Source: Bacillus spongiae
GTDB lineage: Bacteria; Bacillota; Bacilli; Bacillales; Bacillaceae_K
Direction: 5' to 3'
Length of the DNA stretch: 64,000 nt
NCBI RefSeq assembly: GCF_037120725.1
Contig: NZ_JBBAXC010000002.1
Location: 1-64,000 of the forward strand
This document shows, piece by piece, positions 7,678 to 16,445 of the stretch. A program made the position numbers and the translations under genes. Numbering within the stretch: position 1 is the stretch's first letter; the number at the start of each line of letters is the position of its first letter. The notes under the pieces are model-generated. The model was not told where the DNA came from. It did no database searches and saw nothing but the letters and a program-made list of their open reading frames with translations.

Positions 7678-8862
7678 ATCGCTAAGTCGTTTTTTAGTAG
7701 CTCATTTTTTCTGTTCTTAGGCAATTGGATTGGTATTATTACTTTAAATTGGTATGTGTTTGAACAATTTCAAAACCCTATATATCTAGGGTGGATAAAT
7801 TTCGCCAGGTTAGTCCCTATTTTAGTTTTAAGTGTTTATGCCGGCAAGATGTGCGACGTTTATTCTCCTTCTTTCTTAATCAAAGTATCAAATAGTTTTT
7901 CATTCATTTTAACTTTTATATTGACACTTTCCGTGTGTCTGGTCGATCAACTTCCGATTTGGGCCATTATCGGATATGCGGGGTTAAGAGGCTGTATAAG
8001 TGCTTTTGAAACGCCAGTTCGAAATGCCGCTCTACCAGACATGACAAATAACGGAAATAAAAGCAAAGTAGTATCATATTATTCTCTTGTTATTAATATA
8101 TGTCGATCAATAGGGCCAGCGGTAGCGGGAATATTACTTGGAAACGGTTTTGTTATACTCTCCTTCGCCCTTCAGACTTTTTGTTACTTCTTTTCATTCC
8201 TTCTTAGTTTATTTATTACAATTCCAGCTAAGGGAGGACTGGTAGCGAAGAAAAAAGTATATGCATTTAAGGACGTAAAGGAATATTTTTCAATGGATCA
8301 TACGGGTAGAGAGTTATTCAAGTCCTCCCTAATAGCCATGGTATTCGGCTTTTCGTATACAACCGTCCTCCCTGTTTTGACAGACTTTCACTTTCCTGGT
8401 GAAGCAGAGATGTTTGGAATAGCTATGACAATAGCTGCGATGGGAGCGATTGTAGCTACGTTGACTTTGCCAATAGTGCTTAACCATGTTAAGGAAGACT
8501 TTATGTGTTATGTGAGTCTATGCTTCTTTTCTATAAGTATCTTGAGTGTGCTCATTCCAATTAGGGAAATCTTATTTTTATCATTGTTTTCAATTGGATT
8601 ATTCGGACAGTGGACTCGTTCTTCCAATCGGATTTATTTTCAAAATAACGTTCCAGATGAAAAAAGAGGAAGAATACTAAGTGTCATACTGTTAGACCGA
8701 GGATTGATACCGTTAGGAGCATTGTTGGTAAGCTTTCTTACAAGCTGGATAGGCATTCAATTAACTTTTGTTGTAATGGGGATTGGGACTTTCATGTCTA
8801 CAATCAATTGGAAGATGTTCGATAAATCTAAAAAGAAGGTGACACAACTTGTTAATCGATAA
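7678..8862 (+). CDS. sfaA: MFS exporter, SfaA-like; apparent ATC start
   Basis: A major facilitator protein, probably the exporter of the finished siderophore, as SfaA is for staphyloferrin A. It has about 12 membrane segments; the A-loop region is RLVPILVLSVYAGKMCD and a later loop is DEKRGRILSV. The first ATG/GTG/TTG in frame is GTG 7756, but it has no ribosome site and would remove the first membrane segment. The frame is open back to 7672 and encodes IAKSFFSSSFFLFLGNWIGI, a normal MFS N-terminus. GGAGGTG at 7664-7670 points to ATC 7678, nine bases from its GGAGG core. So the gene either uses a rare AUC start or has lost an ATG. The stop overlaps the next gene's start by 14 bases. Confidence 0.75.
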   Translation: MAKSFFSSSFFLFLGNWIGIITLNWYVFEQFQNPIYLGWINFARLVPILVLSVYAGKMCDVYSPSFLIKVSNSFSFILTFILTLSVCLVDQLPIWAIIGYAGLRGCISAFETPVRNAALPDMTNNGNKSKVVSYYSLVINICRSIGPAVAGILLGNGFVILSFALQTFCYFFSFLLSLFITIPAKGGLVAKKKVYAFKDVKEYFSMDHTGRELFKSSLIAMVFGFSYTTVLPVLTDFHFPGEAEMFGIAMTIAAMGAIVATLTLPIVLNHVKEDFMCYVSLCFFSISILSVLIPIREILFLSLFSIGLFGQWTRSSNRIYFQNNVPDEKRGRILSVILLDRGLIPLGALLVSFLTSWIGIQLTFVVMGIGTFMSTINWKMFDKSKKKVTQLVNR

Positions 8863-10720
8863 ATTTAATAATGAATTAAAAGCAAATGCCGGAATTATGA
8901 GTAGGCTGGCAAATAGTATTGTAAGGGAAGAGCTGCTTGGAAAAAATCTTAGGCTGTACAAAGAGGATGAACTAGTGCATAAGCCTCCCTATTCAAAGTA
9001 TCATTCCTATTATGTTGTGGAAGGTGAAATGAATAGAAGTCTTCTTTATTTACCTGTAATAAGAGTTGGGGCATTTAAAAGAATAGAGTTTTCACATGAG
9101 TTTTATTCTTTCATTGATAATGAGTGGACCGTTATGACAGAGCTTTCAACCTTTGTAGATGTACTTACGAATCAATTTAATTTACCCATCACAAAGGAGT
9201 TAAAGAATGAACTAATTAATAGCCGAGATAATTTGGCAAGCTCCTATGAAGCACTTATTACAAAACAGAGATGGGTATTGCAAAAGAATCATTCAGTATT
9301 TAGAGAGAAGCCATCATCTTGGCTTCAATGGGTAGAATGGATGAAAAAGAATCACCAATTTGATGAACTGTCTTTTTCGGAAAGCATGGTCGTTGAGGGG
9401 CATCCGTTACATCCCTCAACGAAAGCGAAAATCGGGTTAACAGATGAAGAGGTAAAGCGATACGCTCCTGAATTTGAACAAGATATTCCTTTGTTATTCG
9501 TACTAGTGAAAAGAAAATATGTAACAGAAACAATGGCGAAATCTTGGGGGGGCCAGTCGCTTTTTGATCTTCTCCCAGGGCTTGAAGAGGTAAGCAAGGA
9601 AATTCAACCATCAGCGGAGATATTAGAGAATTATGTCCCTTTTATCGTTCACCCATGGCAATACGAAAAAATCTTATCCGAGTTTTTTGTACAGGAATTA
9701 TTGGAGCATGATATCGTTCCTCTACCATATACATTATTATCTAAAGCAACACTTTCGTTTCGAACAATGAATTTACTTGAATTTAACTTTCACGTCAAAC
9801 TTCCGGTACGTGTGCAGGCTACAAGTGCAACTAGAACGGTGTCGCCTCAGATTACAGTAGACGGTCCTAGATTATCCGACTTATTTGATGAAATCAAAGA
9901 AAGTGGGGAGCTAAATAATCTAATTGTCTTAAAGGAACAATATGGTGCTTTTTTCAACTCTAGTGCAGATGATAAAGATATGACGAAGGGAAGAAATTTG
10001 GCGTATGTTATGCGTGAAGATCCAAGGCAATATATTAATGAAGAAGATACTGCTTTTGTAGCAGCAAGTTTAACGGCAGAAAACCCTTATACAGGAGAGC
10101 CCATATTTATTGAACTGATGAAAAATCATTTTGGAGAAAGGGATATAACATCTGATATGGCAGCGCAATATTTGAAGGATTACGCCAACTGTTTGATCTC
10201 TCCGTTAATGTTGCTTATTCAAAATTATGGGATTGCGCTTGAAGGTCATATGCAAAATACCATTGTTTGCATTAATAATAATCGGGTTAAACGAGTGATT
10301 ATTCGGGATTTAGGTGGAATTAGGGTTCATCAGGAAACCGTACAATCCCAATTTCCAACCTTCCATTTAGAAAGTTCTAGCTTAATGACTGAAGATATGA
10401 AGGAAGTGATTCGAAAATTCCATCATGCCGTCATCCAAAATCATATTGGTGATATCATATTTGTTCTATGTAAATATATCCCTCTTGATGAAACAATACT
10501 CTGGCGAGCCATTAGAGAAGTGATGGAAGCTTCTTTGAACAAAGAGTCTTCTAATTTTTCACTCATTCATAACGAGTTGTTTGCAGAAAAGGTTGAAACG
10601 AAATCCTTATTATCCATGCGGATTCAACAACAAGCAAAAGAATATATTTACACAAGTTTTAGCAATCCTTTATTAAAGGAGAAAGACAAAGATGCAAACT
10701 TATCCACTTATGCAAATTAA
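8849..10720 (+). CDS. sfaB: NIS siderophore synthetase (IucA/IucC family), SfaB-like
   Basis: The second NIS synthetase of the cluster. In staphyloferrin A synthesis SfaB adds a second citrate to the citryl-ornithine intermediate; that role is inferred here from gene order. Family marks in the 623 residues: VVEGHPLHPSTKAKIGL, VHPWQYEK, SFRTMNLLEFNFHVKLP, TSATRTVSPQ, then GIALEGHMQN and IRDLGGIRVHQE. The start is TTG 8849, seven bases after GAAGGTGA and inside the end of the exporter gene, which indicates translational coupling. Its 3' end overlaps the racemase gene by 29 bases. Confidence 0.85.
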   Translation: MLIDKFNNELKANAGIMSRLANSIVREELLGKNLRLYKEDELVHKPPYSKYHSYYVVEGEMNRSLLYLPVIRVGAFKRIEFSHEFYSFIDNEWTVMTELSTFVDVLTNQFNLPITKELKNELINSRDNLASSYEALITKQRWVLQKNHSVFREKPSSWLQWVEWMKKNHQFDELSFSESMVVEGHPLHPSTKAKIGLTDEEVKRYAPEFEQDIPLLFVLVKRKYVTETMAKSWGGQSLFDLLPGLEEVSKEIQPSAEILENYVPFIVHPWQYEKILSEFFVQELLEHDIVPLPYTLLSKATLSFRTMNLLEFNFHVKLPVRVQATSATRTVSPQITVDGPRLSDLFDEIKESGELNNLIVLKEQYGAFFNSSADDKDMTKGRNLAYVMREDPRQYINEEDTAFVAASLTAENPYTGEPIFIELMKNHFGERDITSDMAAQYLKDYANCLISPLMLLIQNYGIALEGHMQNTIVCINNNRVKRVIIRDLGGIRVHQETVQSQFPTFHLESSSLMTEDMKEVIRKFHHAVIQNHIGDIIFVLCKYIPLDETILWRAIREVMEASLNKESSNFSLIHNELFAEKVETKSLLSMRIQQQAKEYIYTSFSNPLLKEKDKDANLSTYAN

Positions 10721-11813
10721 TTTATCTAAAATTGAGCATAATGCAGCTTTAATTGTAAAAAAATGCAAGGAACAAAATATCAATCCTTATCTAGTAACAA
10801 AAGGAATTTCTGCAGATCTCCATATTTTTAAAACATTCATTGCGGCTGGATATCGACAATTTGCAGATTCACGTCTTCATAACATTCAAAAAATGAAGAA
10901 AGCTTACCCGAACGGGGAATATATGATGTTACGAATTCCAGGGAAAAGTGAAGTAGAACTAATTGTTGAGGTCTGTGATATCAGTTTGAATTCCGAATGG
11001 GAAACCATTTATTTGCTAGACAAAGCAGCTAATAAAATGAGGAGAAAGCATCGGATTATACTTATGGTGGAACTCGGTGATTTAAGAGAAGGTATTTATC
11101 CTAATGCTGTTTTAGAAATGATCGAAAAAATTGACTGCCTCGAAGCGGTGGAATTAGAAGGAATTGGAACGAATTTTGGCTGTTTTGGCGGGGTTTTTCC
11201 AAGTGAAGAATCAATTCATATCTTAACCGAGCTTGTTCGCAAAATTGAAAGGAGACGAGGAAAGCGTATACGTATTGTATCTGGTGGAAATTCAAGTACT
11301 TTACCGTTCATTTACGCTAAGAAATCACTTGGTAGAATCAATCAGTTACGCATAGGCGAGTCAATTTATTTGGGGGTAAGTACAATTGATGGCAGCCCGA
11401 TTAAAGGCCTTTATCAAGATGCTTTCCAGCTACAAGCAGAAATCGTTGAGATTCATGTGAAACCAATGGTATCAAAACGGTTACAGACTATCAGTAAAAT
11501 ATGGAAACGGAATGTTGATGTGGAGGATATGCGTCTAAAAGCCATTGTCTCATTAGGGACACAAGATGTTGAGTTTCGTGATATTAAGCCGGTGAATCCC
11601 TTAATTAAAATTATTGGAGGAAGTAGTGACCATCTTATACTAGATATTTCGAAAGCAAAACCGATGCAAATAGGGGAAAAAATAGTCTTCACCCTTTCAT
11701 ATAAGGGAATGATGCGATGCATGACTTCACCATATGTTGGCAAGCGGTATTGGTATGACCGAATTTTAGATAGGCGATTAGGTGAGACGCGAAAAAATAG
11801 CTATAAGGGGTAG
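10692..11813 (+). CDS. sfaC: PLP-dependent racemase, SfaC-like (probable ornithine racemase)
   Basis: A fold-type III PLP enzyme of the alanine racemase N-terminal domain class, 373 residues. The lysine expected to bind PLP is in YLVTKGISAD (about residue 36). A phosphate-binding GGNSS follows at about 196-200. In the staphyloferrin A pathway SfaC is proposed to make the D-ornithine that SfaD uses; the fusion-like overlap with the second synthetase gene supports the same role. ATG 10692 follows AAAGGAG. It could instead act on another amino acid, in which case the siderophore would differ from staphyloferrin A. Confidence 0.8.
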   Translation: MQTYPLMQINLSKIEHNAALIVKKCKEQNINPYLVTKGISADLHIFKTFIAAGYRQFADSRLHNIQKMKKAYPNGEYMMLRIPGKSEVELIVEVCDISLNSEWETIYLLDKAANKMRRKHRIILMVELGDLREGIYPNAVLEMIEKIDCLEAVELEGIGTNFGCFGGVFPSEESIHILTELVRKIERRRGKRIRIVSGGNSSTLPFIYAKKSLGRINQLRIGESIYLGVSTIDGSPIKGLYQDAFQLQAEIVEIHVKPMVSKRLQTISKIWKRNVDVEDMRLKAIVSLGTQDVEFRDIKPVNPLIKIIGGSSDHLILDISKAKPMQIGEKIVFTLSYKGMMRCMTSPYVGKRYWYDRILDRRLGETRKNSYKG

Positions 11814-11841
11814 ACAGGATAGATGTTTTATAATAATATCG

Positions 11842-11880
11842 ATATTGATAATCATTATCAATGATAATGATTATCAATAT
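11842..11880. promoter_or_regulatory. Double Fur box in a 39-bp palindrome upstream of the siderophore-binding lipoprotein
   Basis: TGATAATCATTATCA (11846-11860) and TGATAATGATTATCA (11862-11876) are both perfect 7-1-7 Fur motifs, one base apart. Including flanks, 19 bases on each side of A11861 form a perfect inverted repeat. A TAGACA...TAATAT promoter with a 17-base spacer may lie just upstream (11811-11839; weak). Confidence 0.92.
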
Positions 11881-11908
11881 TATTTACATAGAAAAGGGAG
11901 AAGGTAAC

Positions 11909-12904
11909 ATGTTGGGTAGACAATATATAGTTAGCTTACTATCAATATTTTTAATTAGTATTTTGATCTTAGCAGGGTGCGGAGCTCAAAGTACACAAGA
12001 AGGAAAAACAGCTGAGGAGAAGGAAAACACGGAGAAAATCATGATACAGCATGAATTAGGAGAAACAGAGATTTCAGGTAAACCTGAAAAAGTGGTTGTA
12101 CTTGAATATTCTTTTGTTGATGCTCTTGCATCGTTAGGTGTCACACCTGTTGGTATTGCGGATGATGGAAAAAAAGAAAATATTATCACGTCCATATCTG
12201 ATCAAATTGAAGAGTATACATCTGTGGGGACTAGAAAACAACCAAATTTGGAAGTAATTCATTCCTTAAAACCAGATTTAATTATTGCAGATTTAAAACG
12301 ACATAAAGGTATTTACGAAGATCTTCAAGCAATTTCGCCTACGATTGTCCTTCCTAGTTTAGATGGAAACTACGAAGATAATATTGAGGCATTTCCTGTA
12401 ATCGCTAAGGCGTTAGGTATGTCAGATGAAGCAGAGGTACGTTTAAAAGACCATCATAATCAAATTGAAGAATTAAGAGCTATGATTCCTTCTGATGAAG
12501 GCCGTTCTGTTCTTCCTGCAGTAGTTACTAGTAATGGATTCTTTGGTCACTCAGACAAATCTTATGTAGGGAGCTTATTTACTGATTTAGGTTTTACACA
12601 TGCTATTACGGAAGAAGATGCTAAAGGCTTACAAGAATATTTGGATTCGCCATATTTAAAAATGAATTTAGAGCAACTAGTTGAATTTAATCCAGATATT
12701 CTCTTTTTAATGAAATCAGAGGATAACACAATCGAAGAAGAATGGGAAGAAAATCCTTTATGGGAAAATATTTCGGCGGTAAAAAATAATCAAGTCTATG
12801 AAGTGGATCGCAATACATGGGCTAAGTTTAGAGGGTTAATTTCATCTGAGTTAATAGGGAAAGATGCCGTTAATCATTTATATGAAGGAATTACAGTAGA
12901 ATAA
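11909..12904 (+). CDS. Ferric-siderophore-binding lipoprotein (HtsA/FecB type)
   Basis: Substrate-binding protein of an iron-siderophore ABC importer, anchored to the outer face of the membrane. The precursor begins MLGRQYIVSLLSIFLISILI and has a lipobox LAGC with Cys 24. The periplasmic-binding TroA-like fold shows VVLEYSFVDALASLGV and, later, EEEWEENPLWENISAVKNNQ. ATG 11909 behind AAAGGGAGAAGG is clearly the start. The frame is open to an earlier ATG at 11861, but that stretch is the Fur palindrome and would destroy the signal peptide. It heads the uptake operon; in staphylococci the equivalent HtsA takes up ferric staphyloferrin A. Confidence 0.9.
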   Translation: MLGRQYIVSLLSIFLISILILAGCGAQSTQEGKTAEEKENTEKIMIQHELGETEISGKPEKVVVLEYSFVDALASLGVTPVGIADDGKKENIITSISDQIEEYTSVGTRKQPNLEVIHSLKPDLIIADLKRHKGIYEDLQAISPTIVLPSLDGNYEDNIEAFPVIAKALGMSDEAEVRLKDHHNQIEELRAMIPSDEGRSVLPAVVTSNGFFGHSDKSYVGSLFTDLGFTHAITEEDAKGLQEYLDSPYLKMNLEQLVEFNPDILFLMKSEDNTIEEEWEENPLWENISAVKNNQVYEVDRNTWAKFRGLISSELIGKDAVNHLYEGITVE

Positions 12905-12982
12905 TAAAATTGTAGAGGAGGAGAGGAAGGGTATCTTCTTTTTCTCCTCATGATAAAGCAAAGTAGCTTCCTTTAGGACGTG

Positions 12983-14029
12983 ATGAAAGTGAACTCAGGT
13001 TATACCAACTCAAGTTTGTCAATCCAAAAATCAATAGATAAACGAAAAGGTCGGATATTATTATTTGTTGTAGGATTCATCTTATTACTAATTAGTATGA
13101 CTGCTAGTGTTTCAGTTGGGGCATCAAGTATTACCTTTAGTGAGGTAATACAGTCACTATTAAACAATGGTCATTCAAAGGAAGAAATGATAATCCGTTC
13201 GATACGTCTACCAAGAGCCATTTTAGGGGCTTTAATTGGTGCAAATTTGGCCATTGCTGGTGCTCTGATGCAAGCGTTAACAAGAAATCCACTTGCATCG
13301 CCGCAAATATTTGGTGTAAATGCTGGTGCGTCGTTACTTGTAGTGGCATTCATTATTTTCTTTCCAAACATACAACCATCTTCTCTTGTTTATGCTGCTT
13401 TTATAGGCTCAGCATTAGGTGGGGGAATTGTTTATACAATGGCAAGTATTGGTGGCAATTTATCACCTGTTCGGCTAGCATTGGCGGGAATGTCAATTCA
13501 TTTATTTTTTTCTTCTATAACAGAAGGCCTTATTTATTTTAATGAACAATCTACAGAAACCGTGTTATATTGGCTCGCTGGATCCATAGATGGTAGTCAA
13601 TGGGCGGATGTAACGATTATCTTACCATGGACATTAACGGGGATAATAATGGCGATCATATTTTCTCGGTCTACTACTATCTTTAATTTGGGAGAGGATA
13701 TTGCAAAGGGTCTAGGCCAAAAGATTGGATTCATTCGAGTTGTATTAGGTAGTACTGTCGTTCTATTGGCAGGTGCATCCGTTGCGGTTGCTGGCCCCAT
13801 AGGTTTTATCGGGTTAATGATTCCCCATATTGTAAGGCGCTTTGTTGGAGTAGATTATAGATACATTATTCCATTTTCCGCGTTATTTGGGGCAATACTT
13901 TTAGTCAGTGCTGATGTCCTTTCTCGCTTTATTTCCTATCCTTTTGAATCTCCAGTAGGAATCGTGACAGCATTAATGGGAGCACCCTTTTTCTTATATT
14001 TAGCACGTAAAGGTGGAAAAGCATCGTGA
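12983..14029 (+). CDS. Iron-siderophore ABC transporter permease (FecCD family), first
   Basis: BtuC/FecCD-type permease, about 348 residues with some ten membrane segments. Marks: RLPRAILGALIGANLAIAGA, ALTRNPLASPQIFGVNAGAS and, near the end, GPIGFIGLMIPHIVRR. ATG 12983 is preferred to the adjacent GTG 12980; the site AGGACG is weak. A gap of 78 bases separates it from the lipoprotein gene. Its stop overlaps the next permease gene. It should pair with that permease as a heterodimer. Confidence 0.92.
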   Translation: MKVNSGYTNSSLSIQKSIDKRKGRILLFVVGFILLLISMTASVSVGASSITFSEVIQSLLNNGHSKEEMIIRSIRLPRAILGALIGANLAIAGALMQALTRNPLASPQIFGVNAGASLLVVAFIIFFPNIQPSSLVYAAFIGSALGGGIVYTMASIGGNLSPVRLALAGMSIHLFFSSITEGLIYFNEQSTETVLYWLAGSIDGSQWADVTIILPWTLTGIIMAIIFSRSTTIFNLGEDIAKGLGQKIGFIRVVLGSTVVLLAGASVAVAGPIGFIGLMIPHIVRRFVGVDYRYIIPFSALFGAILLVSADVLSRFISYPFESPVGIVTALMGAPFFLYLARKGGKAS

Positions 14030-15030
14030 TGAAAGTATTAAATCAAAAGATTACCCCCATGTTATGGATTCTCCTACTTATCGTTCTCGTGGTTATTGTT
14101 GCAACGATTAGTTTAGGAATTGGGTCTGTATTTATTAATCCTATTAATGCGATTGCTTCATCGGTTAGCGAAGGTGATCATCATGACTTACTTCTTATTG
14201 CAAACTTTCGATTACCTCGAATATTGATTGCATTGCTCGTCGGTTCAGGTCTTGCGATTTCAGGGGCCATTCTTCAAGGGCTCTTACGTAATCCTTTAGC
14301 ATCACCCGATGTAATTGGGATTACTAAAGGAGCAGGGCTGGCTGCTGTGCTGGTGATTGTCCTCTTTCCAAAATCTCCATTTGTCGTCATCCCCATTTCA
14401 GCATTTATTGGGGCGGGATTAGTGGCTATTGTCCTTTATTTATTTGCATATAAGAAAGGAGTAGCATCTTCAACACTTGCTCTTGTTGGGATAGCCCTTG
14501 GTGCTATTTGTAATGCAGGAATTCAGTATTTGTTAATTAAATTTCCTGTTGATGCAAATGTTGCCATGGTTTGGTTAACGGGAAGTTTATGGGGGAGAGG
14601 CTGGGATGAAGTAGTAGGAATCCTCCCTTGGATTATTGTCTTACTTCCATTGACCATTGTGTTGGCTATTAAATTAGATATCTTAAGTTTAGGTGGTGAT
14701 ATCGCTGAGGGGTTAGGGGAAAATGTTCGTAAAATAAGATTCCTAATGTTTGCTTTATCAGTAGCTCTTGCCGGTGCCTGTGTTGCAATTGTGGGATCTA
14801 TAGGCTTTGTAGGCCTAATTTCCGCTCACATCGCAAGGCAGCTTGTAGGAGCAAAGCATAAGTATCTGCTCCCTGCATCTGCATTGATTGGTATCTTACT
14901 TGTCTTAATTTCTGACGATTTAGGAAGAGGGGTAAGACCTCCAGCTGAGATACCAGCAGGAATCATGACTGCCTTGATAGGAGCACCTTATTTTTTATAT
15001 TTATTAATGCGAGAGAGTAAGGCCAGATAA
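14029..15030 (+). CDS. Iron-siderophore ABC transporter permease (FecCD family), second
   Basis: The partner FecCD permease, 333 residues. It shows RLPRILIALLVGSGLAISGA, LLRNPLASPDVIGITKGAGL and GSIGFVGLISAHIARQ. The start ATG 14029 shares its A with the stop TGA of the first permease (TGATG), a tight translational coupling. GTG 14026 is the alternative. Together the two form the membrane channel for the ferric siderophore bound by the lipoprotein. Confidence 0.92.
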   Translation: MKVLNQKITPMLWILLLIVLVVIVATISLGIGSVFINPINAIASSVSEGDHHDLLLIANFRLPRILIALLVGSGLAISGAILQGLLRNPLASPDVIGITKGAGLAAVLVIVLFPKSPFVVIPISAFIGAGLVAIVLYLFAYKKGVASSTLALVGIALGAICNAGIQYLLIKFPVDANVAMVWLTGSLWGRGWDEVVGILPWIIVLLPLTIVLAIKLDILSLGGDIAEGLGENVRKIRFLMFALSVALAGACVAIVGSIGFVGLISAHIARQLVGAKHKYLLPASALIGILLVLISDDLGRGVRPPAEIPAGIMTALIGAPYFLYLLMRESKAR

Positions 15031-15051
15031 ATGAAAAAAGGACGTGAATAA

Positions 15052-15864
15052 ATGGTTCGTTTAGCAGCAGAGGATTTATCACTAGGTTACGATACTGTTT
15101 CGGTAGTAGAAGATTTGACTATGTCCATTCCAGAAGGAAAGGTATCGATTTTGATTGGCGCTAATGGATGTGGGAAATCAACGATTCTCCGTTCACTTGC
15201 ACGACTATTGAAGCCTAAAACCGGGGTTGTTTACTTAGATGGCAAAAACATTACCCGTGAATCGACAAAGGAAGTCGCTAAAAAGCTATCCATCTTACCA
15301 CAGGGTCCACAAGCTCCGGAAGGATTGACAGTAAAAGATTTATGTTATTACGGTCGTCATCCATATAAAAGCCTTTTATCAAAAAATACTCAGCTTGATC
15401 ATGACATGGTTGAGTGGGCATTAGATGCTACCAGAATGCTTGAATTCTCTGAGAGGTCATTGGATGGTTTATCTGGTGGTCAACGTCAAAGAGCTTGGGT
15501 GGCAATGGCTCTCTGTCAGGGAACGGATCTCATTCTATTAGATGAACCGACGACTTATTTAGACCTTGCTCATCAAATCGAATTATTAGACCTATTAAAA
15601 GATTTAAACAAACAATACAAACGGACGATTGTCATGGTACTTCATGATTTAAATCAAGCAGCGAGTTATGCTGATCATTTAATAAGTATTTCAAACGGAA
15701 AAATATATAGTGAAGGGTGCCCAAAAGACACATTTACTGAACAAATGATTAGTGAAGTATTCGGGCTGCACAGCCAAATAATCGAAAACCCTGTAAACGG
15801 CTCTCCTATGTGCCTTCCGGTTAAAGTCTGTGGAAAAGAGAAGAATCAGAAACTGTTAATGTAG
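15052..15864 (+). CDS. Iron-siderophore ABC transporter ATPase (FecE/FhuC family)
   Basis: The 270-residue ATPase has Walker [10 protein letters not shown], signature [10 protein letters not shown], Walker B LILLDEPT and the switch His in VLHD. The distance to the permease gene is 21 bases. As I recall, staphylococcal hts has no ATPase gene of its own and borrows FhuC, so a dedicated ATPase here makes this system self-contained. The C-terminus after [14 protein letters not shown] is typical of siderophore importers. ATG 15052 follows an AAAAGGACG site. Confidence 0.93.
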   Translation: MVRLAAEDLSLGYDTVSVVEDLTMSIPEGKVSILIGANGCGKSTILRSLARLLKPKTGVVYLDGKNITRESTKEVAKKLSILPQGPQAPEGLTVKDLCYYGRHPYKSLLSKNTQLDHDMVEWALDATRMLEFSERSLDGLSGGQRQRAWVAMALCQGTDLILLDEPTTYLDLAHQIELLDLLKDLNKQYKRTIVMVLHDLNQAASYADHLISISNGKIYSEGCPKDTFTEQMISEVFGLHSQIIENPVNGSPMCLPVKVCGKEKNQKLLM

Positions 15865-15928
15865 TAATAATTACTACATCGAAAAAGTGAAAAAAATGAC
15901 AAAAGTACGATTTTATAGAAGATAGAGT

Positions 15929-15970
15929 ATGACGCTCTTAATAAAAGAGAAGCGTCATTTATATTTTTTG
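15929..15970 (+). terminator. Terminator of the siderophore uptake operon
   Basis: ATGACGCT (15929-15936) pairs with AGCGTCAT (15951-15958), extended by CTT/AAG, followed by T-rich DNA. Confidence 0.7.
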
Positions 15971-16102
15971 CTACTTTTATTTAAAGGTGAGCGTTAAATT
16001 ACCCATACATAATAGTAGTCATTAGTAAAAGAAGATACACATTCTATCTCAATTTAAAGTCTTCTAGAATAGCGTTGAATTAATGAATAACGACAATAAA
16101 AT

Positions 16103-16136
16103 GCCGATTCCTTTCTATATAGGAAATCGGCTTTTA
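16103..16136 (+). terminator. Second hairpin with short T run
   Basis: GCCGATTCC pairs with GGAAATCGGC (one bulged A) and is followed by TTTT. It lies inside an otherwise unsupported open frame (16083-16268) between the uptake operon and the nitroreductase. Confidence 0.5.
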
Positions 16137-16368
16137 GATATACGTTTGGATACAAAATCCACCTTTTGCACGGATATCCCTTATCGTAAGGAGGAAAGAG
16201 TTTTATTTTCCAATTATTATTATGATGAGGATTTATGCCAAAATGTTAAGGGTATCTTCTATAGATAGGTAGTGAATGTCTAAAAAATTGTGAAAAGAAA
16301 GTGCGAAGCAATGTTGAAATAAGAATTTTAATGGTAAAACAATTCAAAAAATATACTCTATTTTACAG

Positions 16369-16398
16369 TTGACATTGATAATCATTTTCAATTAAAAT
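16369..16398 (+). promoter_or_regulatory. Fur-controlled sigma-A promoter of the nitroreductase
   Basis: TTGACA at 16369-16374 and TAAAAT at 16393-16398 with an 18-base spacer. The spacer contains TGATAAT-C-ATTTTCA (16376-16390), a 7-1-7 Fur motif with one mismatch and the same half-site variant as at 7612-7626. Confidence 0.8.
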
Positions 16399-16445
16399 TA
16401 TACCTAATAAGAATTTTTCTCAACAAACATGATTGGAGTGGTAGT

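Noticed and set aside
11689-11877. 62-codon minus-strand frame over the Fur palindrome
   Set aside because: Its Ile/Asp-rich start is just the palindrome translated; antisense to the racemase end.
16083-16268. 61-codon plus-strand frame between the uptake operon and nitroreductase
   Set aside because: No ribosome site, and a terminator-like hairpin lies within its first codons. Kept only as the hairpin.
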